A stretch of 64,000 nt of DNA from Streptomyces sp. NBC_01224. GTDB taxonomy: Bacteria; Actinomycetota; Actinomycetes; Streptomycetales; Streptomycetaceae. Below are positions 35,083-43,947 of the stretch, piece after piece. A program made the translations under genes and the position numbers. The stretch spans positions 6,691,001 through 6,755,000 of the forward strand of contig NZ_CP108529.1 of assembly GCF_036002945.1 (NCBI RefSeq). The letters run 5' to 3'. The notes beneath the pieces are model-generated. The model had not been told where the DNA came from. It searched no databases and saw only the letters and a program-made list of their open reading frames with translations. The first letter of the stretch is position 1. Every line of letters begins with the position of its first letter.

Positions 35083-38000
35083 GTGTCGTCGAAGCCGCCC
35101 TTTACGCACCTTCACGTCCACACCCAGTACTCGCTGCTGGACGGTGCCGCGCGGCTCAAGGACATGTTCGCTGCCTGCAATGAAATGGGCATGTCGCACA
35201 TCGCGATGACGGACCACGGCAACCTGCACGGTGCCTACGACTTCTTCCACTCGGCGCAGAAGGCGGGCGTGACGCCGATCATCGGGATCGAGGCGTACGT
35301 CGCTCCGGAGTCACGCAAGCACAAGCGGAAGATCCAGTGGGGCCAGCCGCACCAGAAGCGCGACGACGTCTCGGGTTCGGGTGGGTACACCCACAAGACG
35401 ATCTGGGCGTCGAACAGCACCGGTCTGCACAACCTCTTCCGGCTCTCCTCGGACGCGTACGCCGAGGGCTGGCTGCAGAAGTGGCCCCGTATGGACAAGG
35501 AGACCATCGCCCAGTGGTCCGAGGGCCTGATCGCCTCCACCGGCTGCCCCTCGGGCGAGGTGCAGACGCGACTGCGGCTCGGCCAGTTCGACGAGGCGGT
35601 CCAGGCGGCCTCCGACTACAAGGACATCTTCGGCGAGGGCAAGTACTTCCTGGAGCTGATGGACCACGGCATCGAGATCGAGCGCCGGGTCCGTGACGGG
35701 CTCCTCGAAATCGGCAAGAAGCTGAACATCCCGCCGCTGGTGACCAACGACTCGCACTACACCTACGCGCACGAGGCCACCGCGCACGACGCGCTGCTCT
35801 GCATCCAGACCGGCAAGAACCTCTCCGACCCGGACCGCTTCCGCTTCGACGGCACCGGCTACTACCTCAAGACGACCGACGAGATGTACGCCGTCGACTC
35901 CTCCGACGCCTGGCAGGAGGGGTGCGCCAACACGCTGCTGGTCGCGCAGCAGATCGACACCGGCGGCATGTTCGAGAAGCGCGACCTGATGCCGAAGTTC
36001 GACATCCCGGACGGGTTCACGGAGATCACCTGGTTCCAGGAGGAAGTGCGGCGCGGGATGGAGCGCCGCTTCCCGGGCGGTGTCCCCGACGACCGGCAGA
36101 AGCAGGTCGAGTACGAGATGGACATCATCATCCAGATGGGGTTCCCGGGCTACTTCCTCGTGGTCGCCGACTTCATCATGTGGGCGAAGAACAACGGCAT
36201 CGCGGTCGGCCCCGGTCGTGGTTCCGCGGCCGGTTCGATCGTGGCGTACGCGATGGGCATCACCGACCTCGACCCGATCGAGCACGGACTGATCTTCGAG
36301 CGGTTCCTCAACCCCGAGCGTGTCTCCATGCCCGATGTCGACATCGACTTCGACGAGCGTCGGCGCGTCGAAGTGATCAGGTACGTGACGGAGAAGTACG
36401 GCGCCGACAAGGTCGCCATGATCGGCACGTACGGCAAGATCAAGGCGAAGAACGCCATCAAGGACTCCGCCCGCGTCCTCGGCTACCCGTACGCGATGGG
36501 CGACCGGCTCACCAAGGCCATGCCCGCCGACGTCCTCGGCAAGGGCATCGACCTCAACGGCATCACCGACCCCAAGCACCCGCGCTACAGCGAGGCGGGT
36601 GAGATCCGGGGGATGTACGAGAACGAGCCGGACGTGAAGAAGGTCATCGACACCGCGAAGGGCGTCGAGGGCCTGGTCCGGCAGATGGGCGTGCATGCCG
36701 CAGGCGTCATCATGTCCAGCGAGCCCATCGTCGACCACGCCCCGATCTGGGTGCGGCACACCGACGGCGTCACCATCACGCAGTGGGACTACCCGCAGTG
36801 CGAGTCGCTCGGCCTGCTGAAGATGGACTTCCTGGGCCTCAGGAACCTGACCATCATGGACGACGCCGTCAAGATGGTGGAGAGCAACAAGGGCGTCAAG
36901 CTGGACCTGCTCGGCCTCCCGCTGGACGACCCGAAGACGTACGAAATGCTCTGCCGCGGCGACACGCTCGGCGTGTTCCAGTTCGACGGCGGTCCGATGC
37001 GTTCCCTGCTGCGCCAGATGCAGCCCGACAACTTCGAGGACATTTCCGCCGTCTCGGCCCTGTACCGGCCGGGCCCGATGGGCATGAACTCGCACACGAA
37101 CTACGCCGAGCGCAAGAACGGCCGGCAGGAGATCACCCCGATCCACCCGGAGCTGGAGGAGCCCCTCAAGGAGGTCCTCGGCCTCACCTACGGCCTGATC
37201 GTGTACCAGGAGCAGGTGCAGAAGGCCGCCCAGATCGTCGCCGGGTACTCGCTCGGCGAAGCCGACATCCTGCGCCGCGTGATGGGCAAGAAGAAGCCCG
37301 AGGAACTGGCGAAGAACTTCGTCCTCTTCGAGGCGGGGGCCAAGGAGAAGGGCTTCTCCGACGCCGCGATCAAGGCGCTGTGGGACGTTCTGGTCCCGTT
37401 CGCCGGATACGCGTTCAACAAGGCGCACTCCTCCGCGTACGGTCTGGTCACCTACTGGACCGCGTACCTGAAGGCGAACTTCCCCGCCGAGTACATGGCG
37501 GCGCTGCTGACCTCGGTCAAGGACGACAAGGACAAGTCGGCGGTCTATCTCAACGAGTGCCGTCGTATGGGCATCAAGGTGCTGCCGCCCAATGTGAACG
37601 AGTCGCTGTCGAACTTCGCCGCGCAGGGCGACGAGGTGATCCTCTTCGGCCTCACGGCCGTCCGGAACGTGGGTCAGAACGTCGTCGACTCGATCATCCG
37701 GTGCCGCAAGGCGAAGGGGAAGTACAGCTCCTTCCCCGACTTCCTCGACAAGGTCGAAGCGGTCGTCTGCAACAAGCGCACCGTCGAATCGCTGATCAAG
37801 GCCGGCGCCTTCGACGAGATGGGCCACACCCGCAAGGGCCTGGTCGCCCACCACGAGCCGATGATCGACAACGTGGTGCAGGTCAAGCGCAAGGAGGCCG
37901 AGGGCCAGTTCGACCTCTTCGGCGGCATGGGCGAGGAGGAGAGCGACGAGCCTGGCTTCGGGCTCGACGTGGAGTTCTCCGACATCGAGTGGGAGAAGTC

Positions 38001-38625
38001 CTACCTGCTGGCCCAGGAGCGCGAGATGCTCGGCCTGTACGTCTCCGACCACCCGCTCTTCGGCCTGGAGCACGTGCTGTCCGACAAGGCCGACTCCTCG
38101 ATCTCCCAGCTGACCGGCGGGGAGCACTCCGACGGTGCCATCGTCACCGTCGGAGGCATCATCTCCGGTCTGCAGCGCAAGATGACCAAGCAGGGCAACG
38201 CCTGGGCCATCGCCACCGTCGAGGACCTGGCCGGATCCATCGAGTGCATGTTCTTCCCCGCCACCTACCAACTGGTCTCCACCCAGCTCGTCGAGGACAC
38301 CGTCGTCTTCGTCAAGGGACGTCTCGACAAGCGGGAGGACGTGCCCCGGCTCGTCGCCATGGAGATGCAGGTCCCCGACATCTCGTCGGCCGGCACCAAC
38401 GCCCCCGTGGTCCTGACCATCCCCACGGTCAAGATCACCCCGCCGATGGTCAGCCGCCTCGGCGAGGTCCTCAGCAACCACCGGGGCGACACCGAGGTGC
38501 GGATCAAGCTCCAGGGCCCCCGTAAGACCACGGTGCTCCGGCTCGACCGGCACCGGGTGAAGCCCGACCCGGCGCTCTTCGGCGACCTGAAGGTGCTGCT
38601 CGGGCCGTCCTGCCTGGCCGGCTGA
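35083..38625 (+). CDS. dnaE: DNA polymerase III alpha subunit (DnaE1)
   Basis: This is the replicative C-family polymerase. The 1180 residues comprise an N-terminal PHP domain (THLHVHTQYSLLDG, AMTDHGNLHGAYDF, TNDSHYTYAHE) with intact metal ligands, so it may proofread as actinobacterial DnaE1 does. The palm follows, with catalytic PDVDIDFDE near residues 417-425 and the upstream GPGRGSAAGS loop. A helix-hairpin-helix region and an OB domain (AIVTVGGIISGLQRKMTKQGNAWA) come next. The beta-clamp-binding segment precedes the C-terminal domain. The GTG start follows CGGAGG. It is monocistronic, closed by a shared terminator. Confidence 0.98.
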   Translation: MSSKPPFTHLHVHTQYSLLDGAARLKDMFAACNEMGMSHIAMTDHGNLHGAYDFFHSAQKAGVTPIIGIEAYVAPESRKHKRKIQWGQPHQKRDDVSGSGGYTHKTIWASNSTGLHNLFRLSSDAYAEGWLQKWPRMDKETIAQWSEGLIASTGCPSGEVQTRLRLGQFDEAVQAASDYKDIFGEGKYFLELMDHGIEIERRVRDGLLEIGKKLNIPPLVTNDSHYTYAHEATAHDALLCIQTGKNLSDPDRFRFDGTGYYLKTTDEMYAVDSSDAWQEGCANTLLVAQQIDTGGMFEKRDLMPKFDIPDGFTEITWFQEEVRRGMERRFPGGVPDDRQKQVEYEMDIIIQMGFPGYFLVVADFIMWAKNNGIAVGPGRGSAAGSIVAYAMGITDLDPIEHGLIFERFLNPERVSMPDVDIDFDERRRVEVIRYVTEKYGADKVAMIGTYGKIKAKNAIKDSARVLGYPYAMGDRLTKAMPADVLGKGIDLNGITDPKHPRYSEAGEIRGMYENEPDVKKVIDTAKGVEGLVRQMGVHAAGVIMSSEPIVDHAPIWVRHTDGVTITQWDYPQCESLGLLKMDFLGLRNLTIMDDAVKMVESNKGVKLDLLGLPLDDPKTYEMLCRGDTLGVFQFDGGPMRSLLRQMQPDNFEDISAVSALYRPGPMGMNSHTNYAERKNGRQEITPIHPELEEPLKEVLGLTYGLIVYQEQVQKAAQIVAGYSLGEADILRRVMGKKKPEELAKNFVLFEAGAKEKGFSDAAIKALWDVLVPFAGYAFNKAHSSAYGLVTYWTAYLKANFPAEYMAALLTSVKDDKDKSAVYLNECRRMGIKVLPPNVNESLSNFAAQGDEVILFGLTAVRNVGQNVVDSIIRCRKAKGKYSSFPDFLDKVEAVVCNKRTVESLIKAGAFDEMGHTRKGLVAHHEPMIDNVVQVKRKEAEGQFDLFGGMGEEESDEPGFGLDVEFSDIEWEKSYLLAQEREMLGLYVSDHPLFGLEHVLSDKADSSISQLTGGEHSDGAIVTVGGIISGLQRKMTKQGNAWAIATVEDLAGSIECMFFPATYQLVSTQLVEDTVVFVKGRLDKREDVPRLVAMEMQVPDISSAGTNAPVVLTIPTVKITPPMVSRLGEVLSNHRGDTEVRIKLQGPRKTTVLRLDRHRVKPDPALFGDLKVLLGPSCLAG

Positions 38626-38652
38626 GCCGGTTCACGGCCGACGCACGAGAGG

Positions 38653-38685
38653 GAGGGGCGCCCCGCGGAAGCGGGAGCGCCCCTC
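38653..38685. terminator. Bidirectional terminator between dnaE and the 64-residue gene
   Basis: GAGGGGCGCCCCGC (38653-38666) and GCGGGAGCGCCCCTC (38671-38685) form a long G+C stem with a GGAA loop and a single bulged A. Flanking genes converge on it. Confidence 0.8.
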
Positions 38686-38726
38686 TCGGCCACCCGGCCT
38701 GCGGCCGGGACCGGAGATCTGCCCGG

Positions 38727-38921
38727 TCAGTTGTGACCGAAGCGCCGCTGGTGCTTACGGGCGACATCAGCAGGGCTGCCCTGGGCTTGCGACTGAGGCT
38801 GTATCTGCGACTCGTAAGCAGTCGACTTGGGCTCTTCCGCACCGCGCTCCGGGCGGGACGACGCGCGGTTCTGCTGGCGGTTCTGCTGGCTGCTCTGCTT
38901 GCGGTTCTTGTTCTTGGCCAT
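38727..38921 (-). CDS. Small basic Gln/Asn-rich protein (64 aa)
   Basis: The product reads MAKNKNRKQSSQQNRQQNR at the start, continues with a hydrophilic, Gln/Ser-rich body and ends ARKHQRRFGHN. No membrane segment or cysteine is present and the whole protein is probably disordered; binding to nucleic acid or ribosomes is possible but unproven. GGAGGAA lies six bases before the ATG, an excellent ribosome site that fixes the start, while the open frame extending upstream is unrelated. Similar short proteins occur downstream of dnaE in streptomycetes as I recall. Confidence 0.78.
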   Translation of the reverse strand: MAKNKNRKQSSQQNRQQNRASSRPERGAEEPKSTAYESQIQPQSQAQGSPADVARKHQRRFGHN

Positions 38922-39145
38922 GGTGTTCCTCCTACGGGGACTCTCGGGGCCAGGACCGCGTTCAGATTCACATAGCGGGTTAAAGCATGCATGTTGGATC
39001 ATTACCGTGCGTAGTGAGGGGGTATCATGCGCCGTTTTCCGAATCCGCCACGCCGATGATCGAGTTCCGGCCGTCAACCCCTGCACGGTCGGGCAGACTC
39101 GAAGGAAACCCTTGGCAAAGACCACACCCGAGCTTCTGGAAGAGG

Positions 39146-40429
39146 GTGGAACGCGTGGACCGTTGCGTCGTCCTGGTGGACGCCGGCTACTTGCTGGGTG
39201 CGGCCGCGAGCCTGCTGGCCGGGGAGCCCGCCCGTTCCCGCATCACCGTCGACCACGCGGCCCTCATCCGGGGCCTGCGCGAGCTGGCAGAGGCGGATAC
39301 GCAGCAGCCGCTGCTGCGGATCTACTGGTTCGACGGCGCCCCCGACCGCGTACCGCAGCCCGAGCACCGCAGACTTCGAGTGATGCCACGGGTGACCGTC
39401 CGGCTCGGCGCTCTCACCCGCAGTGACGGGCGTTGGGCACAGAAGGGCGTCGACGCCGCGATGCACGCCGAGCTCACCGAACTGGCCAGGAACCGGGCCT
39501 GCTCCGACGTGGTGCTGGTGACCGGTGACGGCGATCTGCTGCCCGGCCTGATGTCCGCCAAGGAACACGGCGTCGCCGTCCATCTGTGGGCCGTCCAGGC
39601 CGCCGACGGCGACTACAACCAGTCCGAGGACCTGGTCGCCGAGGCCGACGAACGAAGGGTGCTCGACCGGGCCTGGATCACCCAGGCCGTACAGGCCAAG
39701 GAGACCGGCGGCGTCTGCGCCCCGCCGCCCGCCCCCCGACCGGAGATCGCTGCGATCCTCTCCGCGCCGCTGCCCGAGGCGGCCCTCGCGGCCTCCGCCG
39801 AGCGGGCATCGGAGGCCCAGGCTGCGGCCGCCCGCAACGGTGAGGTGCCGCCGCCCGAGGAAAGCTCCACCGCCGACCGGCCCGGCCACGGTGGAAGGGG
39901 AGTCCCCACACCCAAGGACCTGGCGGGCAGCCTGCGCGGCCCCGGCCCCGGCCCCGGCCCCCAGCCCACCCAGCCGTCGCCCGCCAACGCCACGCTGCGC
40001 TGGTCCTCCGACAAGGGCTGGATGGAGCGCGGCGGACCGCTGGGCGAGCCCGCCGAAACCGCGTCCCTCCCGACGCTGGCCCAGCTCACCAGTGCCGAGC
40101 AGCGCTGGGCGGACCGGGAGGAGGACATCACCACCGTGGGCGGCGACCCCTTCGAGGTGGGCCAGGTCTTCGCCCGGCGCTGGATGGAGCGGCTGCCGGA
40201 GACCGCCCATCTGCAGAAGCTGTCGACCATGTATCCGCGCATCCCGCACCGCATCGACGGCGAACTGCTGCGGTACGCGGCACGGTTCGGCCTGCTCGCC
40301 CACAAGGACGACCAGATCGACGAGCACGACCGCTACGCGATCCGGGCCGGATTCTGGCGGGAGATCGATGTACGGGCCGCGGCGGAACACGCCCCGGCGG
40401 TGGAGCGGACGAGCCCGTCCGGCGACTGA
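39146..40429 (+). CDS. NYN-domain (PIN-like nuclease) protein
   Basis: The N-terminal ~165 residues form a NYN domain of the PIN-like/LabA superfamily. RCVVLVDAGYLLGAAASLL carries the first acidic residue, KGVDAAMHAELTELA the middle cluster and DVVLVTGDGDLLPGLMSAKEHG the last aspartates, suggesting a metal-dependent RNase. A Pro/Gly-rich linker (about 225-300) leads to a C-terminal domain of about 110 residues with DPFEVGQVFARRWMERLP and RIDGELLRYAARFGLL, which may be an OST-HTH-like RNA-binding module. The GTG at 39146 is used; a GTG nine bases later is equally plausible. RNA processing is inference. Confidence 0.83.
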   Translation: MERVDRCVVLVDAGYLLGAAASLLAGEPARSRITVDHAALIRGLRELAEADTQQPLLRIYWFDGAPDRVPQPEHRRLRVMPRVTVRLGALTRSDGRWAQKGVDAAMHAELTELARNRACSDVVLVTGDGDLLPGLMSAKEHGVAVHLWAVQAADGDYNQSEDLVAEADERRVLDRAWITQAVQAKETGGVCAPPPAPRPEIAAILSAPLPEAALAASAERASEAQAAAARNGEVPPPEESSTADRPGHGGRGVPTPKDLAGSLRGPGPGPGPQPTQPSPANATLRWSSDKGWMERGGPLGEPAETASLPTLAQLTSAEQRWADREEDITTVGGDPFEVGQVFARRWMERLPETAHLQKLSTMYPRIPHRIDGELLRYAARFGLLAHKDDQIDEHDRYAIRAGFWREIDVRAAAEHAPAVERTSPSGD

Positions 40430-40541
40430 CGGCACAACGGTCACGCGGGCGGTCAACCCGGCCCGCGATTGCGGCGTCGACGTCCGACCGGCATGGCCCC
40501 GGGCGCAATACGGGGCATCCGACCCCGTACTCTCGTACCTC

Positions 40542-41558
40542 GTGAGTACGGGCACAGCACAGGCGCAGACGGCGACCGGGACCGTGTGCGCGGTGCGTGG
40601 TCTGGTCAAGACCTATCCCGCCGCCCGCGGCCGCCGGGGTGCACCCGCTACACCCGAGGTGCGCGCCACCGACGGGATCAGCCTGGATGTGCGGCGCGGC
40701 GAGATCTTCGGCCTCCTCGGCCCCAACGGCGCCGGAAAGTCCACCCTGGTGCGGCAGCTCACCGGGCTGATGAGGCCCGACTCCGGCAGCGTCACCGTGC
40801 TGGGCCACGATCTCGTACGCCATCCCGAGCGGGCCTCCCGGCTGATCGGATACCTCGGGCAGGAGTCCACCGCCCTCGACGAGCTGACCGTCTCGCTCGC
40901 CGCCGAGACCACCGGACGGCTGCGCGGCCTCGCGGTGCGGGACGCCCGCGCCGAGCGCGACGACGTACTCGACGAACTCGGCCTCACCGAGATCGCGGGA
41001 CGCCCCCTGAAGAAGCTCTCCGGCGGACAGCGGCGGCTCGCCTGCTTCGCGGCCGCGTTGGTCGGCGAGCGGCCGGTGCTGGTGCTGGACGAGCCGACGA
41101 CCGGCATGGACCCCGTCGCGAGGCGCGCCGTCTGGGCCGCCGTCGACCGGCGCCGGGCCGAACGCGGCACGACGGTGCTGCTCGTCACCCACAACGTCAT
41201 CGAGGCCGAGACGGTTCTCGACCGGGTCGCCGTGATCGAACGCGGCAAGGTCATCGCCTGCGACACGCCGACCGGGCTCAAGGAACGTGTCGCCGGCGAA
41301 GTCCGGGTCGAGCTGGTGTGGCGCGAACGGGCGCCCCTGGACGTGCCCGAAGTGGCCGCGCTGCGCGGCTCGGCCCAGGAGTCCGGGCGGCGCTGGGTGC
41401 TGCGGCTCGGTCCCGACGAGGCACGGGCGGCGGTCGCCGCCGTGACCGGCGGCGCGGCCTTTGCCGCACTCGACGACTTCACGCTGGCGACGCCCAGCCT
41501 GGAGGACGTCTATCTCGCGCTCGGCGGGGACGCGACCAAGGGGCTGGTGAAGTCATGA
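40542..41558 (+). CDS. ABC transporter ATP-binding protein
   Basis: The 338-residue ATPase of an ABC-2-type exporter has Walker A GPNGAGKST, the signature LSGGQRR, Walker B LVLDEPTTGMDP and the H-loop LVTHN. An extra C-terminal region of about 90 residues (RVELVWRERAPLDVPEVAALRG to LEDVYLALGG) is typical of DrrA-like drug or lipid exporters. The GTG start lies in CGTACCTCGTGAGTACG. The permease gene follows 67 bases later. The substrate is unknown. Confidence 0.92.
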   Translation: MSTGTAQAQTATGTVCAVRGLVKTYPAARGRRGAPATPEVRATDGISLDVRRGEIFGLLGPNGAGKSTLVRQLTGLMRPDSGSVTVLGHDLVRHPERASRLIGYLGQESTALDELTVSLAAETTGRLRGLAVRDARAERDDVLDELGLTEIAGRPLKKLSGGQRRLACFAAALVGERPVLVLDEPTTGMDPVARRAVWAAVDRRRAERGTTVLLVTHNVIEAETVLDRVAVIERGKVIACDTPTGLKERVAGEVRVELVWRERAPLDVPEVAALRGSAQESGRRWVLRLGPDEARAAVAAVTGGAAFAALDDFTLATPSLEDVYLALGGDATKGLVKS

Positions 41559-41625
41559 CCGCGGCGGGCGGGGGGACCGGATGCGCATGCGTGGCCGGGC
41601 AGCGAGCGAACAGGAGCAGCGCCAG

Positions 41626-42474
41626 GTGACGAGCATCGTTCCCGCGCAGGCGGTGACCGGACCCGTCCGGACCGCCGATGACGGCCGTGCCGGCCGCGAC
41701 GGCCAGGAGGGGGCAGCTCCCGCGCCGCTCGCGCCACGGGCCCGGCTGTTCCCCTCGCTCGCGGCCGTCTACCGTGCCCAGCTGTCCAGGGCCAGGGTCG
41801 CCCGTATCCCGCTGCTCTTCGTCGCGACCTTCCAGTCCGTCGGGATCATGGTGCTGATGCGCGGGGTCGTCGACGGCGGCTCCGAGGCGCGCGCCGTTGT
41901 CGCCGGATCCAGCGTCCTCGTGGTGGCCTTCGTCGCGCTCAACCTGCTCGCCCAGTACTTCGGGCAGCTGCGGGCCGGCGGCGGACTCGACCACTACGCC
42001 ACCCTGCCGGTGCCGCCTGCCGCTGTGGTGCTCGGTGCGGCCGGGGCGTACGCCTCGTTCACCGTGCCCGGCACGATCGTCACGGCCGTGGCGGGGAGCG
42101 TGCTGTTCGGACTGCCGCTGACGCATCTGTGGGTGCTCGTCGCCGTCATCCCGCTCTCCGGGGCGGCGCTCTCCGGGCTCGGTGCCGCGATGGGGCTGCT
42201 CGCGCCCCGGCAGGAGCTGGCCACGCTGCTCGGGCAGCTGGGCATGTCGGCGGCGTTGCTGCTCGGCGTCCTGCCGGCCGACCGGCTGCCCGGGCCTATC
42301 GGCTGGGCCCGCGATCTGCTGCCCTCCACGTACGGTGTCGAGGCGCTCTCCCGGTCCTTCGACACCCACCCCGACTGGGCGGTCGTCGCACTGGATCTCG
42401 CGGTCTGCGCCGTCGTCGGCGTCCTCTCGCTGGCTGCGGCCACCTGGGCGTACCGCAGGGCAGCGGTCCGGTGA
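41626..42474 (+). CDS. ABC-2 type transporter permease
   Basis: The 282-residue membrane partner of the preceding ATPase has a hydrophilic Ala/Pro-rich N terminus to about residue 55, then six hydrophobic segments including IPLLFVATFQSVGIMVLM, VVLGAAGAYASF and HLWVLVAVIPLSGAALSG. It ends with a TYGVEALSRSF segment common in DrrB-like ABC-2 permeases. The GTG at 41626 is chosen because AGGAG lies nine bases upstream; the frame opens 45 bases earlier at an ATG. Confidence 0.86.
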   Translation: MTSIVPAQAVTGPVRTADDGRAGRDGQEGAAPAPLAPRARLFPSLAAVYRAQLSRARVARIPLLFVATFQSVGIMVLMRGVVDGGSEARAVVAGSSVLVVAFVALNLLAQYFGQLRAGGGLDHYATLPVPPAAVVLGAAGAYASFTVPGTIVTAVAGSVLFGLPLTHLWVLVAVIPLSGAALSGLGAAMGLLAPRQELATLLGQLGMSAALLLGVLPADRLPGPIGWARDLLPSTYGVEALSRSFDTHPDWAVVALDLAVCAVVGVLSLAAATWAYRRAAVR

Positions 42475-42508
42475 GGCGCGGCACAGGGACGCCTGGCACG
42501 ATGTCAAG

Positions 42509-43255
42509 GTGACCGCACCTCTGACACCGCCCAACCAGCCCTCGTCCAACGACCCCTGGCAGACCCCGCCGAAATGGGGTGGTCAGGGTGGGCCCGGTCG
42601 TCCCGGCGGCCCGGGTGGCTCCGATTCCGGCAGCCTGCTGGAGGCGCAGGAGGAGCGGGATCTCCGGTCGGATCTGCTGCGGGCCGCTGTGGTCACCGTT
42701 CTCGTGACCGCTGCGGGCATCGGGCTCGGACTCCTCTGGCTGTGGCTGGCCCCGCGGGTTCCGCTGATCTCCGACAACACGGCCGTCTACCTCAGCGACA
42801 GCGAGGGCGAGGAGGCGATCGGCGCAGACGGTACGTTCGTGCTGCTGGCACTGGCCTTCGGCGCTCTCTCCGCGGCGCTGGTCTTCTTGTTCCAGCGGCG
42901 TGGCGGAATCGCCCTGGTGGTGGGGCTCGCGCTGGGCGGGCTGCTCGGTTCGCTGCTGGCCTGGCGGCTGGGAGTGTGGCTCGGGCCGAACCAGGACGTG
43001 GTCGCACACGCGCGGGCGGTCGGCAAGGGCGTGGTCTTCGATGCGCCGCTCAAGCTGCGGGCGAAGGGGGCGTTGCTGGCGTGGCCGCTGGGGGCGATGG
43101 CGGTTCATCTCGGGTTGACGGCGTTGTTCGGGCCACGGGATCCGGAGCCGGAGTGGGGTGTGTTCCCGGGGTGGGCCGCGGGTGGATCTGTGCCGGGGGC
43201 GGGGCCGTCGTCCGCGGGCGGGGGTGTGCCGCCTGTGCCGCCGGCTGAGTCCTAG
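42509..43255 (+). CDS. Conserved membrane protein, possibly DUF2567
   Basis: The 248-residue protein has a Pro/Gly-rich cytoplasmic N terminus (about 50 residues), four hydrophobic segments (AAVVTVLVTAAGIGLGLLWLWL, FVLLALAFGALSAALVFLF, IALVVGLALGGLLGSLLAW, LLAWPLGAMAVHLGLTALF) and a Gly/Pro tail. Membrane layout and the WLWLAPRVPLISD loop resemble DUF2567 proteins, but I hold this loosely. It follows the ABC permease by 34 bases and may belong to the same transcript. The GTG start lacks a clear ribosome site. Confidence 0.72.
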   Translation: MTAPLTPPNQPSSNDPWQTPPKWGGQGGPGRPGGPGGSDSGSLLEAQEERDLRSDLLRAAVVTVLVTAAGIGLGLLWLWLAPRVPLISDNTAVYLSDSEGEEAIGADGTFVLLALAFGALSAALVFLFQRRGGIALVVGLALGGLLGSLLAWRLGVWLGPNQDVVAHARAVGKGVVFDAPLKLRAKGALLAWPLGAMAVHLGLTALFGPRDPEPEWGVFPGWAAGGSVPGAGPSSAGGGVPPVPPAES

Positions 43256-43317
43256 GCGGGGTACGGGGTGCGGGGTGCCGGTACGGGGTAGGCCGCTGCG
43301 CGGGGCTTGTCCTCTGC

Positions 43318-43403
43318 CCGCCCCTTCCCGAACCGGGGCTCCGCCCGGACCCCGGTCCTCAAGCGCCGGGCGGGCCGGAAGTACCCTCAAGCGCCGGGCT
43401 GAA
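43318..43403. repeat. Partial copy of the palindromic intergenic repeat
   Basis: CCCCTTCCCGAACCGGGGCT at 43321-43340 repeats the left arm of the element near 15.7 kb and is followed by two tandem CCTCAAGCGCCGGGC units (from about 43356 and 43384). The right arm is missing, so this is a half copy lying between two converging genes. Confidence 0.65.
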
Positions 43404-43418
43404 AGGCGCCCAGGGGGG

Positions 43419-43919
43419 CTACCCCCGGCCGATCTCCGCGAACACCGCCCCCGTCAGGGACGCCAGATCCGTGGGGGAGAGTTCGACCTCCAGGCCGCGG
43501 CGGCCCGCCGAGACGCAGATTGTTTCGTGGGACTGTGCCGACGCGTCCAGCACCGTACGCAGCCGCTTCCGCTGGCCCAGGGGGGAGATGCCGCCCCGTA
43601 CGTAGCCGGTGGTGCGTTCTGCGGCTGTCGGGTCGGCCATCGCGGCTCGTTTGCCGCCCACCGCGGAGGCCAGGGCCTTGAGGTCCAGGGAGCCGGCCAC
43701 CGGGACGACCGCCACGGTGAGTGTGCCGTCGACGTCCGCGACCAGGGTCTTGAAGACCCGGTCGGAGGAGACGCCCAGTGCCTCGGCCGCCTCCTCGCCG
43801 TAGGAGGCCGACGCCGGGTCGTGGTCGTAGGCGTGGACGGTGAACGCCGTGCCGGCCGCGGTCAATGCGACCGTTGCCGGGGTGCCGCCGGACTGCTGCT
43901 TCTTCGGCTTCTTCGCCAC
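43419..43919 (-). CDS. ybaK: YbaK/EbsC family Cys-tRNA(Pro)/Cys-tRNA(Cys) deacylase
   Basis: The 166-residue single-domain protein of the YbaK/ProX editing family hydrolyses mischarged Cys-tRNA-Pro in trans. Family features are TAFTVHAYDHDPASASYGEEAAEALGV, the catalytic-lysine segment RVFKTLVADVDG, the GYVRGGISPLGQRK loop and ICVSAGRRGLEVELSPTDL. The GTG start has GAGGA about ten bases upstream. It converges with the membrane protein gene across the repeat element. Confidence 0.92.
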   Translation of the reverse strand: MAKKPKKQQSGGTPATVALTAAGTAFTVHAYDHDPASASYGEEAAEALGVSSDRVFKTLVADVDGTLTVAVVPVAGSLDLKALASAVGGKRAAMADPTAAERTTGYVRGGISPLGQRKRLRTVLDASAQSHETICVSAGRRGLEVELSPTDLASLTGAVFAEIGRG

Positions 43920-43947
43920 GGGGGAGGGTCCTCGGGTCGGTCGTCAG

